39,333 nucleotides of DNA, from the IMG/VR virus record IMGVR_UViG_3300025679_000013, positions 1 to 39,333 of that record. One strand, written 5' to 3'. Positions 19,000 through 26,699 of the stretch are shown one piece after another (the first letter of the stretch is position 1; every line of letters begins with the position of its first letter). The notes below the pieces were generated by a model. It saw only the letters and a program-made list of their open reading frames with translations. It was not told where the DNA came from and did not search any database. The position numbers and the translations under genes are program-made. The stretch comes from a virus.

Positions 19000-19447
19000 A
19001 GGTAGTCCAATTCATGTATTTAAAAGTTGTTCGGGGATTAGCGCTATAAAACTTCTCGATATCGATTTTTACCACTTGGCGATAGCAGTTGAATAGCACT
19101 TTTTGGAGCATTTCCAGGAAAGATAAACCGTAATCGGCCACTTCAAAGGAATGCACCGCGGGAACCTTTTCGGATTTAAGTTGCTTGGCGGATACTTGGA
19201 TATAAGAAGGCGGAGAAACGTAAAACTTAACCAGCACCACAACGGGAATGTGCGTCTTGTAGTAGTAGGGGAACTGGCACTTGAGCATGGAACGCCACTT
19301 TAGATCGCGAAAGAAGTTTAACGGTGTAGCGCGGCGCCCGACCTGATACTTAATGGAATAGATCAAAGGCTCACCCGGCAACGTCATTTCGTCATCCGCG
19401 CAGGCGTTTAGTATCTTTTGTCGCTTTATGATTGACTTGAGTCCCAT
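18707..19447 (-). CDS. Degenerate RusA-like paralogue, long overlap with RusA gene
   Basis: Residues about 60-140 follow the RusA pattern by eye (PVVVLVKFYVSPP against PLSVIVKFLMPAP in the neighbour; a helix FLEMLQKVLF where RusA has NLEKYLNDAL), but the catalytic DGD cluster is missing. The frame then runs 293 bases into the RusA gene without a stop, and that tail looks non-selected. It may be an inactive partner subunit, a relic of duplication, or the result of a frameshift. The start ATG at 19447 has GAGGGGCCAGA and overlaps the upstream gene. Confidence 0.5.
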   Translation of the reverse strand: MGLKSIIKRQKILNACADDEMTLPGEPLIYSIKYQVGRRATPLNFFRDLKWRSMLKCQFPYYYKTHIPVVVLVKFYVSPPSYIQVSAKQLKSEKVPAVHSFEVADYGLSFLEMLQKVLFNCYRQVVKIDIEKFYSANPRTTFKYMNWTTYVNLQAKHTRDAKAQAIHTSGERPCLQPKCAGNGTNPETCQESARATEIPAILRALVCDSEVPDASTSQPKRIQAPGTKPVSAHKATRRGQPRKVPE

Positions 19448-19581
19448 TCTGGCCCCTCTATTTCTTTGGCGGTTTCTATAATCTCATCGGCTATATCGCA
19501 CATTAGGTTATCGAGAGTCTCAGCCAACCTTTTCATTGCTTCTTTTTCGGCAACTTCCATTACGTATTCACAGAGAACCAT
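19426..19581 (-). CDS. Hypothetical protein, 51 aa
   Basis: The frame is open to an ATG at 19677 inside the SSB-like gene, but the ATG at 19581, just after the SSB stop, gives a compact helical protein (VAEKEAMKRLAETLDNLMCD) and avoids the long overlap. The ribosome site is weak in both cases, so the start is uncertain. No family is recognised. Confidence 0.45.
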   Translation of the reverse strand: MVLCEYVMEVAEKEAMKRLAETLDNLMCDIADEIIETAKEIEGPEWDSSQS

Positions 19582-19588
19582 CCAAGAA

Positions 19589-19963
19589 TCAAAATGGCAT
19601 GTCGGAGAAATCAAAGGATGCGTTATCTTGTACCGGATACGTTTGCTGACTATTTTGGTAACTTTGCGCTTTGACATTGGGTGCCTCGGGAGAAACTGAT
19701 TTTAATGCTTGTAGGACTGAAGTTTGCAGGTTTTTTTCGTATTCCTTGTTTAAAAAGCGCACATACGGGAAGTATTCGGGTTTAGCTGCGGCATCCTTGT
19801 TGTACTTTTGCTTTTGCGGGAAACTAATCCAGCGACGTTCCCCAGCAACGAAATACCGGCAATCTATAATGGAAAGTCCCTCGGGATGTATTAGCAACGT
19901 AAATGTGGCCTTCCACGCGCCTTTGTTGACCTCGCGATACTGGCCTATTTCTACTTGTGGCAT
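19589..19963 (-). CDS. Probable single-stranded DNA-binding protein (SSB-like)
   Basis: The 124-residue protein has a beta-rich N-terminal part (WKATFTLLIHPEGLSIIDCR), a Q/S/N-rich linker, and ends in DFSDMPF, the acidic-aromatic tail through which bacterial SSBs recruit replication and repair proteins. The domain could be an OB fold, but I do not recognise the family from sequence alone. It sits between the helicase and RusA genes. The start ATG has GAGGAGCTAAA. Confidence 0.7.
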   Translation of the reverse strand: MPQVEIGQYREVNKGAWKATFTLLIHPEGLSIIDCRYFVAGERRWISFPQKQKYNKDAAAKPEYFPYVRFLNKEYEKNLQTSVLQALKSVSPEAPNVKAQSYQNSQQTYPVQDNASFDFSDMPF

Positions 19964-20211
19964 TTTAGCTCCTCGGATACTTGGTTAAGTTGTGATTGGA
20001 CCTGAAAATAAAGCGTATCGACTACTAAGCGTTTTATGTCATTCAGAGAGGAGTATATAAGCGCTTCGCCACAAACTTGGATTAGATCTTTGATGTGCCC
20101 GATTTTATCCCGGATATCTAACAGGGTACCCGGATTCTTTGGATGCTCAACTTCAAGGATACCGAATTTCTCTTCAAAGTAGTCCATTTCGCTATTTTTT
20201 TTCTTTTTCAT
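19951..20211 (-). CDS. Hypothetical protein, 86 aa
   Basis: The ATG at 20211 has AAGGAAGAAAT and overlaps the upstream stop (ATGA). It has a lysine-rich start (KKKKNSEMDYFEEKFG) followed by predicted helices. It overlaps the SSB-like gene by 13 bases. No family is recognised. Confidence 0.55.
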   Translation of the reverse strand: MKKKKNSEMDYFEEKFGILEVEHPKNPGTLLDIRDKIGHIKDLIQVCGEALIYSSLNDIKRLVVDTLYFQVQSQLNQVSEELKCHK

Positions 20212-20432
20212 ATTTCTTCCTTGTATAGAGCTATGTTTCTTCCTAAAGCGTAAAAACATTGAGTAAGCCTAAATTTCTTGTCCGTCACATTTATAGGTCC
20301 ATCATTAAACGGAATTGGATTTAAAAACGGATAATCCCTGACTATATAAAGATGAAGGGGCGCCTCTTTGCATTTTATAGATTCTTCTCGACTAAATCCA
20401 TTTGCACATAAAAGTATCCGGTGAAATTTCAT
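20208..20432 (-). CDS. Hypothetical protein, 74 aa
   Basis: The start is coupled to the helicase stop as ATGA, and its own stop overlaps the next start. The protein has a beta-type pattern (EAPLHLYIVRDYPFLNPIPF). No family is recognised; coupling to the helicase suggests a replication role. Confidence 0.55.
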   Translation of the reverse strand: MKFHRILLCANGFSREESIKCKEAPLHLYIVRDYPFLNPIPFNDGPINVTDKKFRLTQCFYALGRNIALYKEEI

Positions 20433-21319
20433 TTATGAAGCTCCGTGTAGCCGTCCCATATAGGTTCGTAGAAAAGGTAGGCTGTACCCTCAGTGCCGAA
20501 CATACGGTTTTTGGCGATTCTTATTTTGACCTTATTTGGATCTGCTGAACTGTCTGTCCTTGCGCATCTGTGTAGTACGATAACGTTATCTGCGTATTGT
20601 TTAATAGATGATGACCCCTTAAGTGAATGCAATCCAACCTCTTCGGTTCCTGTGGATGTTTGTCGGGGATGGCAGATGAGCAGTAGGTGCATCTCAAGGG
20701 CGAAGGCAAGTTCGTGGAGTCGCTTAACGGTTTCATCTATAGCCTCGTGCAGTTTGTCCTTTTTAGAGTTAACCAGGTAATCGAGGTGATCCAGCATTAC
20801 GATTCGTATACCCAGTTTTCGAGCAGTAACCAGTTGATTGGCCAGGGAGTTGATGTCGGTACCTATCGTATTCGGGTTGATGTAGACCTTATACCGGCTA
20901 GCCCATTCATCGAACTGCTCATTCTCGTGGTCATTGAAGTTGCACATTTTCATTGGCCGGCGTAGAATTATCGAGGCCAGTTTACGCATTGTGGTTTCTG
21001 GTTTCATTTCCCACGAGTTGATCCAGACTGGTATGCCTTGCATTGCGCAGTTTACCATTAACTGAGTACAAAACGTGGTCTTGCCGGCTCCAGTGTCTGC
21101 GGTTATCACGGTCAGTTCCCCAGGCCGCAAACCCTGTAGGTAGCGATCTAGGCAAGCCCAACCGGTTGAGTAGCCTTTATTGATTTCGGCACGGTATTCC
21201 CTGGGCAAGTCTGTTAGGGCAGTTATACAATCCGGTGTAGGATGCGTTGCGGTACCGAACTGTAAAAATGCTTCTAGCTCCGACGATTGAGATGTATGAT
21301 GTGTTCCCGATTCTTCCAT
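20429..21319 (-). CDS. Replicative DNA helicase, DnaB/T7 gp4 RecA-like domain
   Basis: The 296-residue protein is a single RecA-like helicase domain. It has Walker A TADTGAGKTTF (residues 73-83), the catalytic glutamate in SWEM (E104), Walker B IRIVMLDHLDYL (171-182), the ICHPRQ motif (H217) and a C-terminal IAKNR arginine motif (268-272), in the order known from DnaB and the T7 helicase. It lacks a primase domain and the DnaB N-terminal domain, so primase must come from the host. It would be loaded at the origin by the initiator. The start ATG at 21319 has AAGGATCT. Confidence 0.92.
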   Translation of the reverse strand: MEESGTHHTSQSSELEAFLQFGTATHPTPDCITALTDLPREYRAEINKGYSTGWACLDRYLQGLRPGELTVITADTGAGKTTFCTQLMVNCAMQGIPVWINSWEMKPETTMRKLASIILRRPMKMCNFNDHENEQFDEWASRYKVYINPNTIGTDINSLANQLVTARKLGIRIVMLDHLDYLVNSKKDKLHEAIDETVKRLHELAFALEMHLLLICHPRQTSTGTEEVGLHSLKGSSSIKQYADNVIVLHRCARTDSSADPNKVKIRIAKNRMFGTEGTAYLFYEPIWDGYTELHK

Positions 21320-21615
21320 AGATCCTTAAGGTATTCGTCTAGGTAAGGCTGAAGTGGCGTATCGGATTCAGGTGCTTCTATGTGTGCGGTTTTAGAGGGA
21401 AGCGCTTTAGAGAGCCAATTTGCGATGAAGGATATAGTGCCCTTAACGGATTTGCCTTTAGGGGACTGTAACCAGAATTTCATCTTCTTTAGCTCTGCGT
21501 CGACATCAGTATTGAAATAGGAAGACTTAAGTTGCTTTAGCTTAGACTCATCTAGGCCAACGAACTCGAAGTTTTCACGATCAAAGTGCACAGAAGTACC
21601 GGAATCCTTAGCCAT
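21274..21615 (-). CDS. Possible helicase-loader or replication accessory protein, 113 aa
   Basis: The segment ELKKMKFWLQSPKGKSVKGT then FIANWLSKA resembles the conserved C-terminal helix (EL..M..WL, FI.NWL) of phage replication-initiator and loader proteins. The rest is charged. It overlaps the helicase start by 46 bases, which supports a functional link. The ATG at 21615 is chosen over a GTG two codons earlier. The assignment is by motif and position. Confidence 0.6.
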   Translation of the reverse strand: MAKDSGTSVHFDRENFEFVGLDESKLKQLKSSYFNTDVDAELKKMKFWLQSPKGKSVKGTISFIANWLSKALPSKTAHIEAPESDTPLQPYLDEYLKDLWKNREHIIHLNRRS

Positions 21616-21639
21616 TTTCACTTTCTTATAAGGTTTAGC

Positions 21640-21757
21640 TTGGATTAATTAGATACTTCTGATAGTGTGATAGCGCAATTGTAACACTAGGGAACTTGAA
21701 AGACCCCAATCAAAAGTACCTAATCCTACGAGGGTCTTGACAGAGGCTCTCGTTTTT
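21640..21757 (+). ncRNA. Candidate small RNA with promoter and terminator
   Basis: Between two leftward genes the plus strand carries TTGGAT (21640), a 17-base spacer and TAGTGT (21663), then about 60 bases later a hairpin CGAGGGTC/GGCTCTCG (21729-21752) with two G-U pairs, followed by TTTTT. The G-U pairs make the stem good only on the plus strand, where there is no gene to terminate. An RNA of roughly 85 bases would result. It would not be coding. Confidence 0.4.
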
Positions 21758-21797
21758 CTTTCCTAACCTACAAGTTTTACGAATTGAGTTCAAGAAA

Positions 21798-22028
21798 TTA
21801 CTGAAATCTTTTCGTTATGTGGCTCCTGCTGCGTTTAAAGCACTCCCGCAACCTTTCATTATCCTTATAGACATAGTTGAGAGCGTTCCTGATCAGTTCT
21901 TGCACAGTTACCACCCTACCGCTATTTAACGCTTCCAGTGCCGCTATATCCACGAGCATGTTGTACATTGACGTTTCTATGCGCGCGGAAACCACCTGAT
22001 TATCTTCCAGAGACTTTAGACGAGCCAT
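21798..22028 (-). CDS. Ribbon-helix-helix regulator, 76 aa
   Basis: The ATG at 22028 has the strong Shine-Dalgarno AGGAGGTGAT. A strand QVVSARIETSMYNML and helices (DIAALEALNSGR, TVQELIRNALNYVY) fit the RHH repressor fold of Arc/CopG type. It is divergent from the rightward recombination operon, so it may control both directions from the 22029-22136 gap. Confidence 0.65.
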   Translation of the reverse strand: MARLKSLEDNQVVSARIETSMYNMLVDIAALEALNSGRVVTVQELIRNALNYVYKDNERLRECFKRSRSHITKRFQ

Positions 22029-22136
22029 ATCACCTCCTAAAAACATCGAAAATAATAGTTACCACAATTCTACACAAGAAGATGTTGCCAGATATTCGCT
22101 TTGCTGTTAAGTTCAATTTTTAACTTCACAGGTAAC

Positions 22137-22289
22137 ATGGATAACCAATATAGAGAAACTTTTAAGGAAATTTGGGCAGGTTGCGCGAGCTTTTTGCTAA
22201 TATTTCTAACATTTTTCGGGTGTATAACGGCACTGTTTACGTTAGTATTTGTTCTATGCAAAATATGGGAGGCATATGGACTTTCCTAG
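22137..22289 (+). CDS. Small membrane protein, 50 aa
   Basis: The ATG at 22137 has CAGGTAAC as ribosome site. One long hydrophobic segment (CASFLLIFLTFFGCITALFT and onward) spans the membrane. The gene overlaps the start of the nuclease gene by 14 bases and heads the recombination operon. No family is recognised. Confidence 0.5.
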   Translation: MDNQYRETFKEIWAGCASFLLIFLTFFGCITALFTLVFVLCKIWEAYGLS

Positions 22290-22917
22290 AGTCACTGAGG
22301 TCCTAAAACCCTTCACAAACTTCGACCACATTCCGGCTAAGGTACTCGATGGCGCTGCTGCTCGCGGGACAAGTGTGCATGCCATTTGCGCAGCAATAGC
22401 GAAGGGCGAGTGGATTCCTGAAAGCATGATAGACCCAGAATTAAGAGGTTATGTGGACTCGTTCAAGCTCTGGTCGCTGGATAATGTGGACAAGTTTAAC
22501 GTAATCGAAAAGCGCTATGTACACGGTTGGCTAGAGTACTCCGGTCAGGTTGATTTTGTGATCGAAGATACTTCAGGGCAGATCTATCTCGTGGACATTA
22601 AGACCGGTAAAACTCCACAGAAAACTTTCCCACTACAGATGGCGGCATACAAAGAGCTTCTGGCCCAGCACAATATCACGGTAATCGGCGCAGTTCTTGT
22701 TTACTTGGATAGAGACGGAAAGCAACCTAAGGTACAAATAATTAAAGACTTAACCGAGCAGTTTTACGTGTTTGAGTGCGCGCTAACCTGCTGGAAATAC
22801 TTCAACAAAGGAAAGCAAGATGGAAAGTCCGATAGCAAAGCCAAAGAACATACACCAGCGTCTATTGGGGATAATGTCAGAGCTGGACTACATACAAAAG
22901 GGACCCAAATCGGTTAA
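22276..22917 (+). CDS. PD-(D/E)XK exonuclease, RecB/Cas4-like
   Basis: The 213-residue protein shows the RecB-family nuclease motifs: RGTSVHAI (H35), the SGQVDFVIE strand (D93), the catalytic LVDIKTGK (D107, K109) and the following QMAAY (Q121 to Y125). It would resect DNA ends for the annealing protein encoded next, as lambda exonuclease does for Beta. The start ATG has GGGAGGCAT. The last 98 bases overlap the ERF gene. Confidence 0.85.
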   Translation: MDFPRVTEVLKPFTNFDHIPAKVLDGAAARGTSVHAICAAIAKGEWIPESMIDPELRGYVDSFKLWSLDNVDKFNVIEKRYVHGWLEYSGQVDFVIEDTSGQIYLVDIKTGKTPQKTFPLQMAAYKELLAQHNITVIGAVLVYLDRDGKQPKVQIIKDLTEQFYVFECALTCWKYFNKGKQDGKSDSKAKEHTPASIGDNVRAGLHTKGTQIG

Positions 22918-23461
22918 CGGCCAGTACAGGTACGCTAGCCATGATCAGGTTACAGCGAAGATACATCCCTATCTAGTAAAATACGGCGTCACTGCTATCC
23001 CTACAGTCACCGCACACTCTCAGGAAGGGAACCGCACAATAGCTGATGTACGCGTAGTTTTCACAAATGCGGATGAGCCTAACGATTTTATTTCTGTGGA
23101 TTGCTTCGGCTATGGAGTGGACCCAGGCGACAAAGGACCGGGAAAATCCATATCGTATGCCTTTAAAGTGGCTTGCCTTAAGAGTTTAGCGCTAGAGACA
23201 GGGGAAGACCCAGATGATGATGCTAACGCTGTGTACGAGCCTGCTAGGTGCCAAGAATTCGATTCTCTGGTTAGTATGTGGTCAGAAAAGGATAAAGAGC
23301 GCGTGAATCAGTTTTTATCGCACAGTTCAGCGGTTCTTAAAAAACATGTCGAGGATGTCAAGCGTGATGCGATTACCAGGTTCGATGATTTCTGTGAAGC
23401 TTATAAAAAGTGGAATCCGGGAGTTAAGACCAGAGAAGTTAAAACTAAGAGCGAAAAATGA
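22820..23461 (+). CDS. erf: ERF-family single-strand annealing protein
   Basis: The 213-residue protein fits the ERF family: an N-terminal YIQKGPKSVNGQYRYASHDQ segment, the GVDPGDKGPGKSISYAFKVA loop (residues 99-118) and ETGEDPDDD (126-134). ERF proteins form rings and anneal complementary single strands in phage recombination. The gene overlaps the nuclease gene and has AAAGGAAAGCAAG before its ATG; its stop overlaps the next start. The identification is firm. Confidence 0.9.
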   Translation: MESPIAKPKNIHQRLLGIMSELDYIQKGPKSVNGQYRYASHDQVTAKIHPYLVKYGVTAIPTVTAHSQEGNRTIADVRVVFTNADEPNDFISVDCFGYGVDPGDKGPGKSISYAFKVACLKSLALETGEDPDDDANAVYEPARCQEFDSLVSMWSEKDKERVNQFLSHSSAVLKKHVEDVKRDAITRFDDFCEAYKKWNPGVKTREVKTKSEK

Positions 23462-23625
23462 GCTTAAAACCAAACATGACCGCTAATGAATTAGTAACCG
23501 CTCTCAATATAAGAAGAATGAAAATAATAGAAATCATGGAAGCACAATATGGAAGATACCAAGAACCTGAAAAAGGTAGCCAAGCGGGAGAAACTGTTCG
23601 CGACACTAGCCAAGGAAGAGGGTAA
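23458..23625 (+). CDS. Hypothetical protein, 55 aa
   Basis: The ATG overlaps the ERF stop as ATGA. The N-terminal half is helical (NELVTALNIRRMKIIEIMEA), the rest polar. It overlaps the next gene by 77 bases in another frame, so its C-terminus may not be under selection. No family is recognised. Confidence 0.4.
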   Translation: MSLKPNMTANELVTALNIRRMKIIEIMEAQYGRYQEPEKGSQAGETVRDTSQGRG

Positions 23626-23767
23626 AGGAGCGAAGGAAAGAGCTAAGCGTGAAACTGGCGCAGCCAAGAAAGACAGCCAACGTGAAGTGAAGATTGACGA
23701 AAAGTTTGCAAGGGAGCGGACACAGTGGAGCGAAAACGCGAGAGAGAAGTTAAAGAAGCAAAATTGA
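23549..23767 (+). CDS. Highly charged helical protein, 72 aa
   Basis: The ATG at 23549 has GGAAGCACAAT as ribosome site. The product is almost wholly K, R, E and A (for example KGAKERAKRETGAAKKDSQR), predicted as one long helix or coiled coil. It may bind nucleic acid or a protein partner. No family is recognised. Confidence 0.5.
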   Translation: MEDTKNLKKVAKREKLFATLAKEEGKGAKERAKRETGAAKKDSQREVKIDEKFARERTQWSENAREKLKKQN

Positions 23768-23919
23768 TGCGCACATTTCTAATGGACATAGACGACCTGC
23801 ACGAGGCAAAATCGGATGCAGTCGCTAGAAGTGCCAATGCCCACGAATGGAAACGGCACCCGGATTACATCACTGAGCTGGAACAGTTCGCGAAGAAGTA
23901 CCGGCCACGATTAGCTTAA
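23725..23919 (+). CDS. Hypothetical charged protein, 64 aa
   Basis: The GTG at 23725 has a good ribosome site (GGGAGCGGACACA); an ATG at 23767, overlapping the upstream stop as TGATG, is the alternative. The protein is charged and helical with EWKRHPDYITELEQFAKKYR at the end. It is the last gene of the rightward recombination operon; no terminator is visible after it. Confidence 0.5.
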   Translation: MERKREREVKEAKLMRTFLMDIDDLHEAKSDAVARSANAHEWKRHPDYITELEQFAKKYRPRLA

Positions 23920-23985
23920 CGGTAAGGCGCAACCGAAACCAGGATACACATGCGTGAGCACTGCTGTAGACTTTGGAGCGCCAGT

Positions 23986-24117
23986 TTACTTTTTACGTGA
24001 CTTACCGGCTTTGGATAGGGCAATCGCTACGGCTTGTTTCTGAGGCTTACCGGCTTGCACTTCAGTCTTGATGTTTGCGGATACTATTTTCTTGCTTTTC
24101 CCTGATTTGAGTGGCAT
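23986..24117 (-). CDS. DUF6496-like small basic protein, 43 aa
   Basis: The 43-residue protein matches a short phage family (MPLKSGKSKKIVSANIKTE then GKPQKQAVAIALSKAG) seen in many tailed phages, often near structural genes; the role is unknown. The ATG at 24117 has the Shine-Dalgarno AGGAACACT. A long upstream open extension is rejected. It is divergent from the secreted-protein gene at 24140 with only 22 bases between the starts. Confidence 0.8.
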   Translation of the reverse strand: MPLKSGKSKKIVSANIKTEVQAGKPQKQAVAIALSKAGKSRKK

Positions 24118-24139
24118 AGTGTTCCTAAAATGGAGTGTT

Positions 24140-24358
24140 ATGAAGTTCTTGGTTATTTCTCTTATCTTGTTATCTAGCGTGCTGTCCTCAGACCTGTTGG
24201 CACACATCCCCGTGGAACGGCACCCTTGTGAGTTGATTTATACTGACTCGGGTGACGTTCTGCTTTTACTTGACGGACACTTGTATGAAATAGCTGCCTG
24301 GCACAGTTCAGAATGCAGTTGCGGTATCCAGTTTGAGATTGACGACCCAGATGACTAA
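24140..24358 (+). CDS. Small secreted protein with signal peptide, 72 aa
   Basis: The ATG at 24140 has TGGAGTGTT. Residues 1-18 form a signal peptide (MKFLVISLILLSSVLSS), followed by about 50 residues with four cysteines (CELIYTDSGDVLLLLDG, then SSECSCG) and an acidic end. It stands alone on the plus strand amid leftward structural genes, and its last 4 bases overlap the end of the tail fibre gene. This is the placement of a moron gene. It could be a periplasmic factor such as a superinfection-exclusion protein or a spanin-like piece; no family is recognised. Confidence 0.6.
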   Translation: MKFLVISLILLSSVLSSDLLAHIPVERHPCELIYTDSGDVLLLLDGHLYEIAAWHSSECSCGIQFEIDDPDD

Positions 24359-25653
24359 GGCTTCAGACCATATAAAGATATTCCCAAAGCAGATATAGTT
24401 CCAGCACTCAATTGCAGTGTAAACGCATTAACGCTTGTCGAAGCCTGACTCCCACCTAAATAGCCAAATCGGATATTAGTCCCATCGAACCACGAACAGG
24501 TGCCATGATAATAAAACACATTAGGTCCGTCTAGAGATTCCAGCCATATAGTTGCATTATAAGCTGTAACTGACACTGGAGTTCCTAAATGTGCAAAAGT
24601 CGTTGATGATAGGTTAGTTATTGTGGCACTATTGTATACAGATGAATTAACTCCTGAAGAATAACTACTAGTAATATACGAACTACCTCCATTTGTTGAT
24701 ACAAGCATTTGAAGACTTGGATTACCCGTGCTTGCAATTAGGCTGTTTATAAGCAATAGGTATTTTTTATAGGTTGTTACTATTCCTGTGGTAAATGGCA
24801 CACTAGAGGCTGTCGTGGGTACCTGTGTCTGAATAAGAATTAAACTGCCTGATACAGGAGCTGTGCTTGCCCAATCTGTTCCGTTAGAGGTTAGCACATT
24901 CCCATTAGTTCCTGGCGCTACTGTACTAACAATGTTGGATGCGCCTGCGGTAAGTACCCCGTGATTAGTTATAGCTGTTCCGGTTACTGCTGTGCCATTT
25001 CCGCTGAGTATGCCTGTCTGACTAGTGGTTAGCGTAAGTGCTGGTGTTGCCCCTCCTGAAGATGTTCCCGCGAAACCGTTAAGTGTGTTGACCGATACTG
25101 CTGTTACTGTCCCACTTGTAGCTGGTGCTGCCCATGTTGGCGGGGATCCTGTCGTTGCTGTTAGAACTTGGCCAGTAGTACCGTCAGCAAGTAACGAGGG
25201 GACGCCAGAAGATGAAGTGATTAGAACCCCATTATTTACTGAAGTGGTTGCAGCTATTGAACTTGTAGCAGCTCCGTACAGAATACCGTTAGATGCATAA
25301 GTTGAGGGTGTATAAGGGCCAATTAAAGAGACCACAGGGGCAGTCGTTCCATTAGCAACGGCCACTTGATTTGCTGTTCCGGATACGCTAGTGACTGTTC
25401 CGGTTGCTCCAGTATTCGAAACAGTAGCAGTCTTAGCAGTGAAATCGTACGCAATGCCTATTCCAGTGCCTTCGGTTAGCGTCATAACCTGCACGTGAGA
25501 ATGTCCCACAGGAGGAGTTGTTTGTCCTAACCAGATCTGGCCATCGGTATTCAGTCCATTGGCTTCTACGGGAACTGCTGCTCCAGAGAAGTCGGCATTA
25601 TCAGCAAATACTAGGTTCTGCGTATTGGATATTGAGTCCTTAAATCCTGGCAT
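24355..25653 (-). CDS. Tail fibre or appendage protein, 432 aa
   Basis: The protein begins with a short virion-binding-like segment, then about 200 residues of G/S/T/A-rich repeats (GTVTSVSGTANQVAVANGTT style) typical of phage fibre shafts. The C-terminal 150 residues form a separate domain (YLLLINSLIAS, MLVSTNGGSSY) also seen in the 26139-26699 protein and ending in LYGLKP. This layout suggests an adsorption fibre with a receptor-binding tip. The start has AAGGAGACAAT. Confidence 0.75.
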   Translation of the reverse strand: MPGFKDSISNTQNLVFADNADFSGAAVPVEANGLNTDGQIWLGQTTPPVGHSHVQVMTLTEGTGIGIAYDFTAKTATVSNTGATGTVTSVSGTANQVAVANGTTAPVVSLIGPYTPSTYASNGILYGAATSSIAATTSVNNGVLITSSSGVPSLLADGTTGQVLTATTGSPPTWAAPATSGTVTAVSVNTLNGFAGTSSGGATPALTLTTSQTGILSGNGTAVTGTAITNHGVLTAGASNIVSTVAPGTNGNVLTSNGTDWASTAPVSGSLILIQTQVPTTASSVPFTTGIVTTYKKYLLLINSLIASTGNPSLQMLVSTNGGSSYITSSYSSGVNSSVYNSATITNLSSTTFAHLGTPVSVTAYNATIWLESLDGPNVFYYHGTCSWFDGTNIRFGYLGGSQASTSVNAFTLQLSAGTISALGISLYGLKP

Positions 25654-25662
25654 ATTGTCTCC

Positions 25663-26139
25663 TTAACTTACGAAAATGTATGTGGTAACTGCTCTATAGT
25701 GGATTGTTTTTGTTGCTATTCCCGTGACCTCTATAGAGAACGTATTCCCAACTGGATCAACAACTCCATTAACAACTAAACCACTCAATATTCCCTCTTC
25801 AGATTCTAGAACCAAAGACGACCCTATAAGTGACGCGGCAGTTCCAGTAGTTCGTGCATTCGTATAGGAAACGTAACCTGCACCCAGAGAGTCAGTTACA
25901 TCGAATACCACAATCTGATTAGAGAATACGTAAGTACCCGGAGTCGAACCTAAGGGGATTGTGTACACGGTTTGGGTTTGCCCTGCACCATCCGAGGTTA
26001 TTGTGGTTCCCTCGACACGATTAGCGAGTTGCACCACGACGTTCCCGGTTGTAGGAGAAGCAACGACCCCGTTAATCCCTGTAACGGAGTCGACAATCCC
26101 TGCTGCTGCCGAGACGCTGATTATTCCTGATTGACTCAT
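25663..26139 (-). CDS. Tail appendage protein, 158 aa
   Basis: The ATG at 26139 overlaps the upstream stop (TAATG), with GGAGGCATA as ribosome site. The protein is beta-rich and G/S/T/V-rich (GINGVVASPTTGNVVVQLAN), typical of fibre-associated proteins. Its first residues MSQSG match the MSQAG of the upstream protein. It lacks the LYGL C-terminus. Function is inferred from position. Confidence 0.65.
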   Translation of the reverse strand: MSQSGIISVSAAAGIVDSVTGINGVVASPTTGNVVVQLANRVEGTTITSDGAGQTQTVYTIPLGSTPGTYVFSNQIVVFDVTDSLGAGYVSYTNARTTGTAASLIGSSLVLESEEGILSGLVVNGVVDPVGNTFSIEVTGIATKTIHYRAVTTYIFVS

Positions 26140-26699
26140 TATGCCTCCATTAATCCGTAAAGTGTAAAAGATCCAGAGGCTATATTCCCTAAGGACATGG
26201 CGAAGTTTAGTGCGTTAATCTGATTAGCAGAATAGATGGCACCAGAACCGTAGATAGCATTGCACGCAGGACCACCATTTATGTATCCGGAAATCAATGT
26301 GCTGTAATTTGGAAAGTTAACGGCATCATTCATGCTATATAGATTAATGATACCGTTAGATCCTTGACCTGCATTATTAGGAGCATTTTCGTATATAGTT
26401 AGTGATGTGTCCCCGTTGTTGTCATTATTATCGAAGCCAAAAGTTGTTTGAAAAGCTTGTGTCCATCCATAACCTGAAGCTATGTAGGATCCACCATTGT
26501 TTGTGCTCCAAGTCATTAATAGGGACACGTTATTGGTGGAAGGCAAGACATTCGTTATCCTCACAACATAAGAAGAATAGCTAGCAGATATCAGCGAAGT
26601 GAATGCAATATTCGCAGAACCGCTAGCCGTCTGTTTATTAAGAAGAACAAGCGATCCGTCGCCTTGAACCCCAGATGCTATGCTACCTGCTTGGCTCAT
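26139..26699 (-). CDS. Tail appendage protein with receptor-binding-type domain, 186 aa
   Basis: After a short MSQAGSI start, nearly the whole protein corresponds to the tip domain of the 432-aa fibre: YVVRITNVLPSTNNVSLLMT, then STNNGGSYIASGY, ending FTLYGLMEA. It is probably a short fibre or tip protein with the same fold. The start directly follows the upstream stop (TAGATG), with GGGGGAG before it. Confidence 0.7.
   Translation of the reverse strand: MSQAGSIASGVQGDGSLVLLNKQTASGSANIAFTSLISASYSSYVVRITNVLPSTNNVSLLMTWSTNNGGSYIASGYGWTQAFQTTFGFDNNDNNGDTSLTIYENAPNNAGQGSNGIINLYSMNDAVNFPNYSTLISGYINGGPACNAIYGSGAIYSANQINALNFAMSLGNIASGSFTLYGLMEA

Noticed and set aside
22276-22917. Cas4 of a CRISPR system
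   Set aside because: The nuclease motifs fit Cas4/RecB, but there is no four-cysteine cluster and the neighbour is ERF, so a recombination exonuclease is the better reading.
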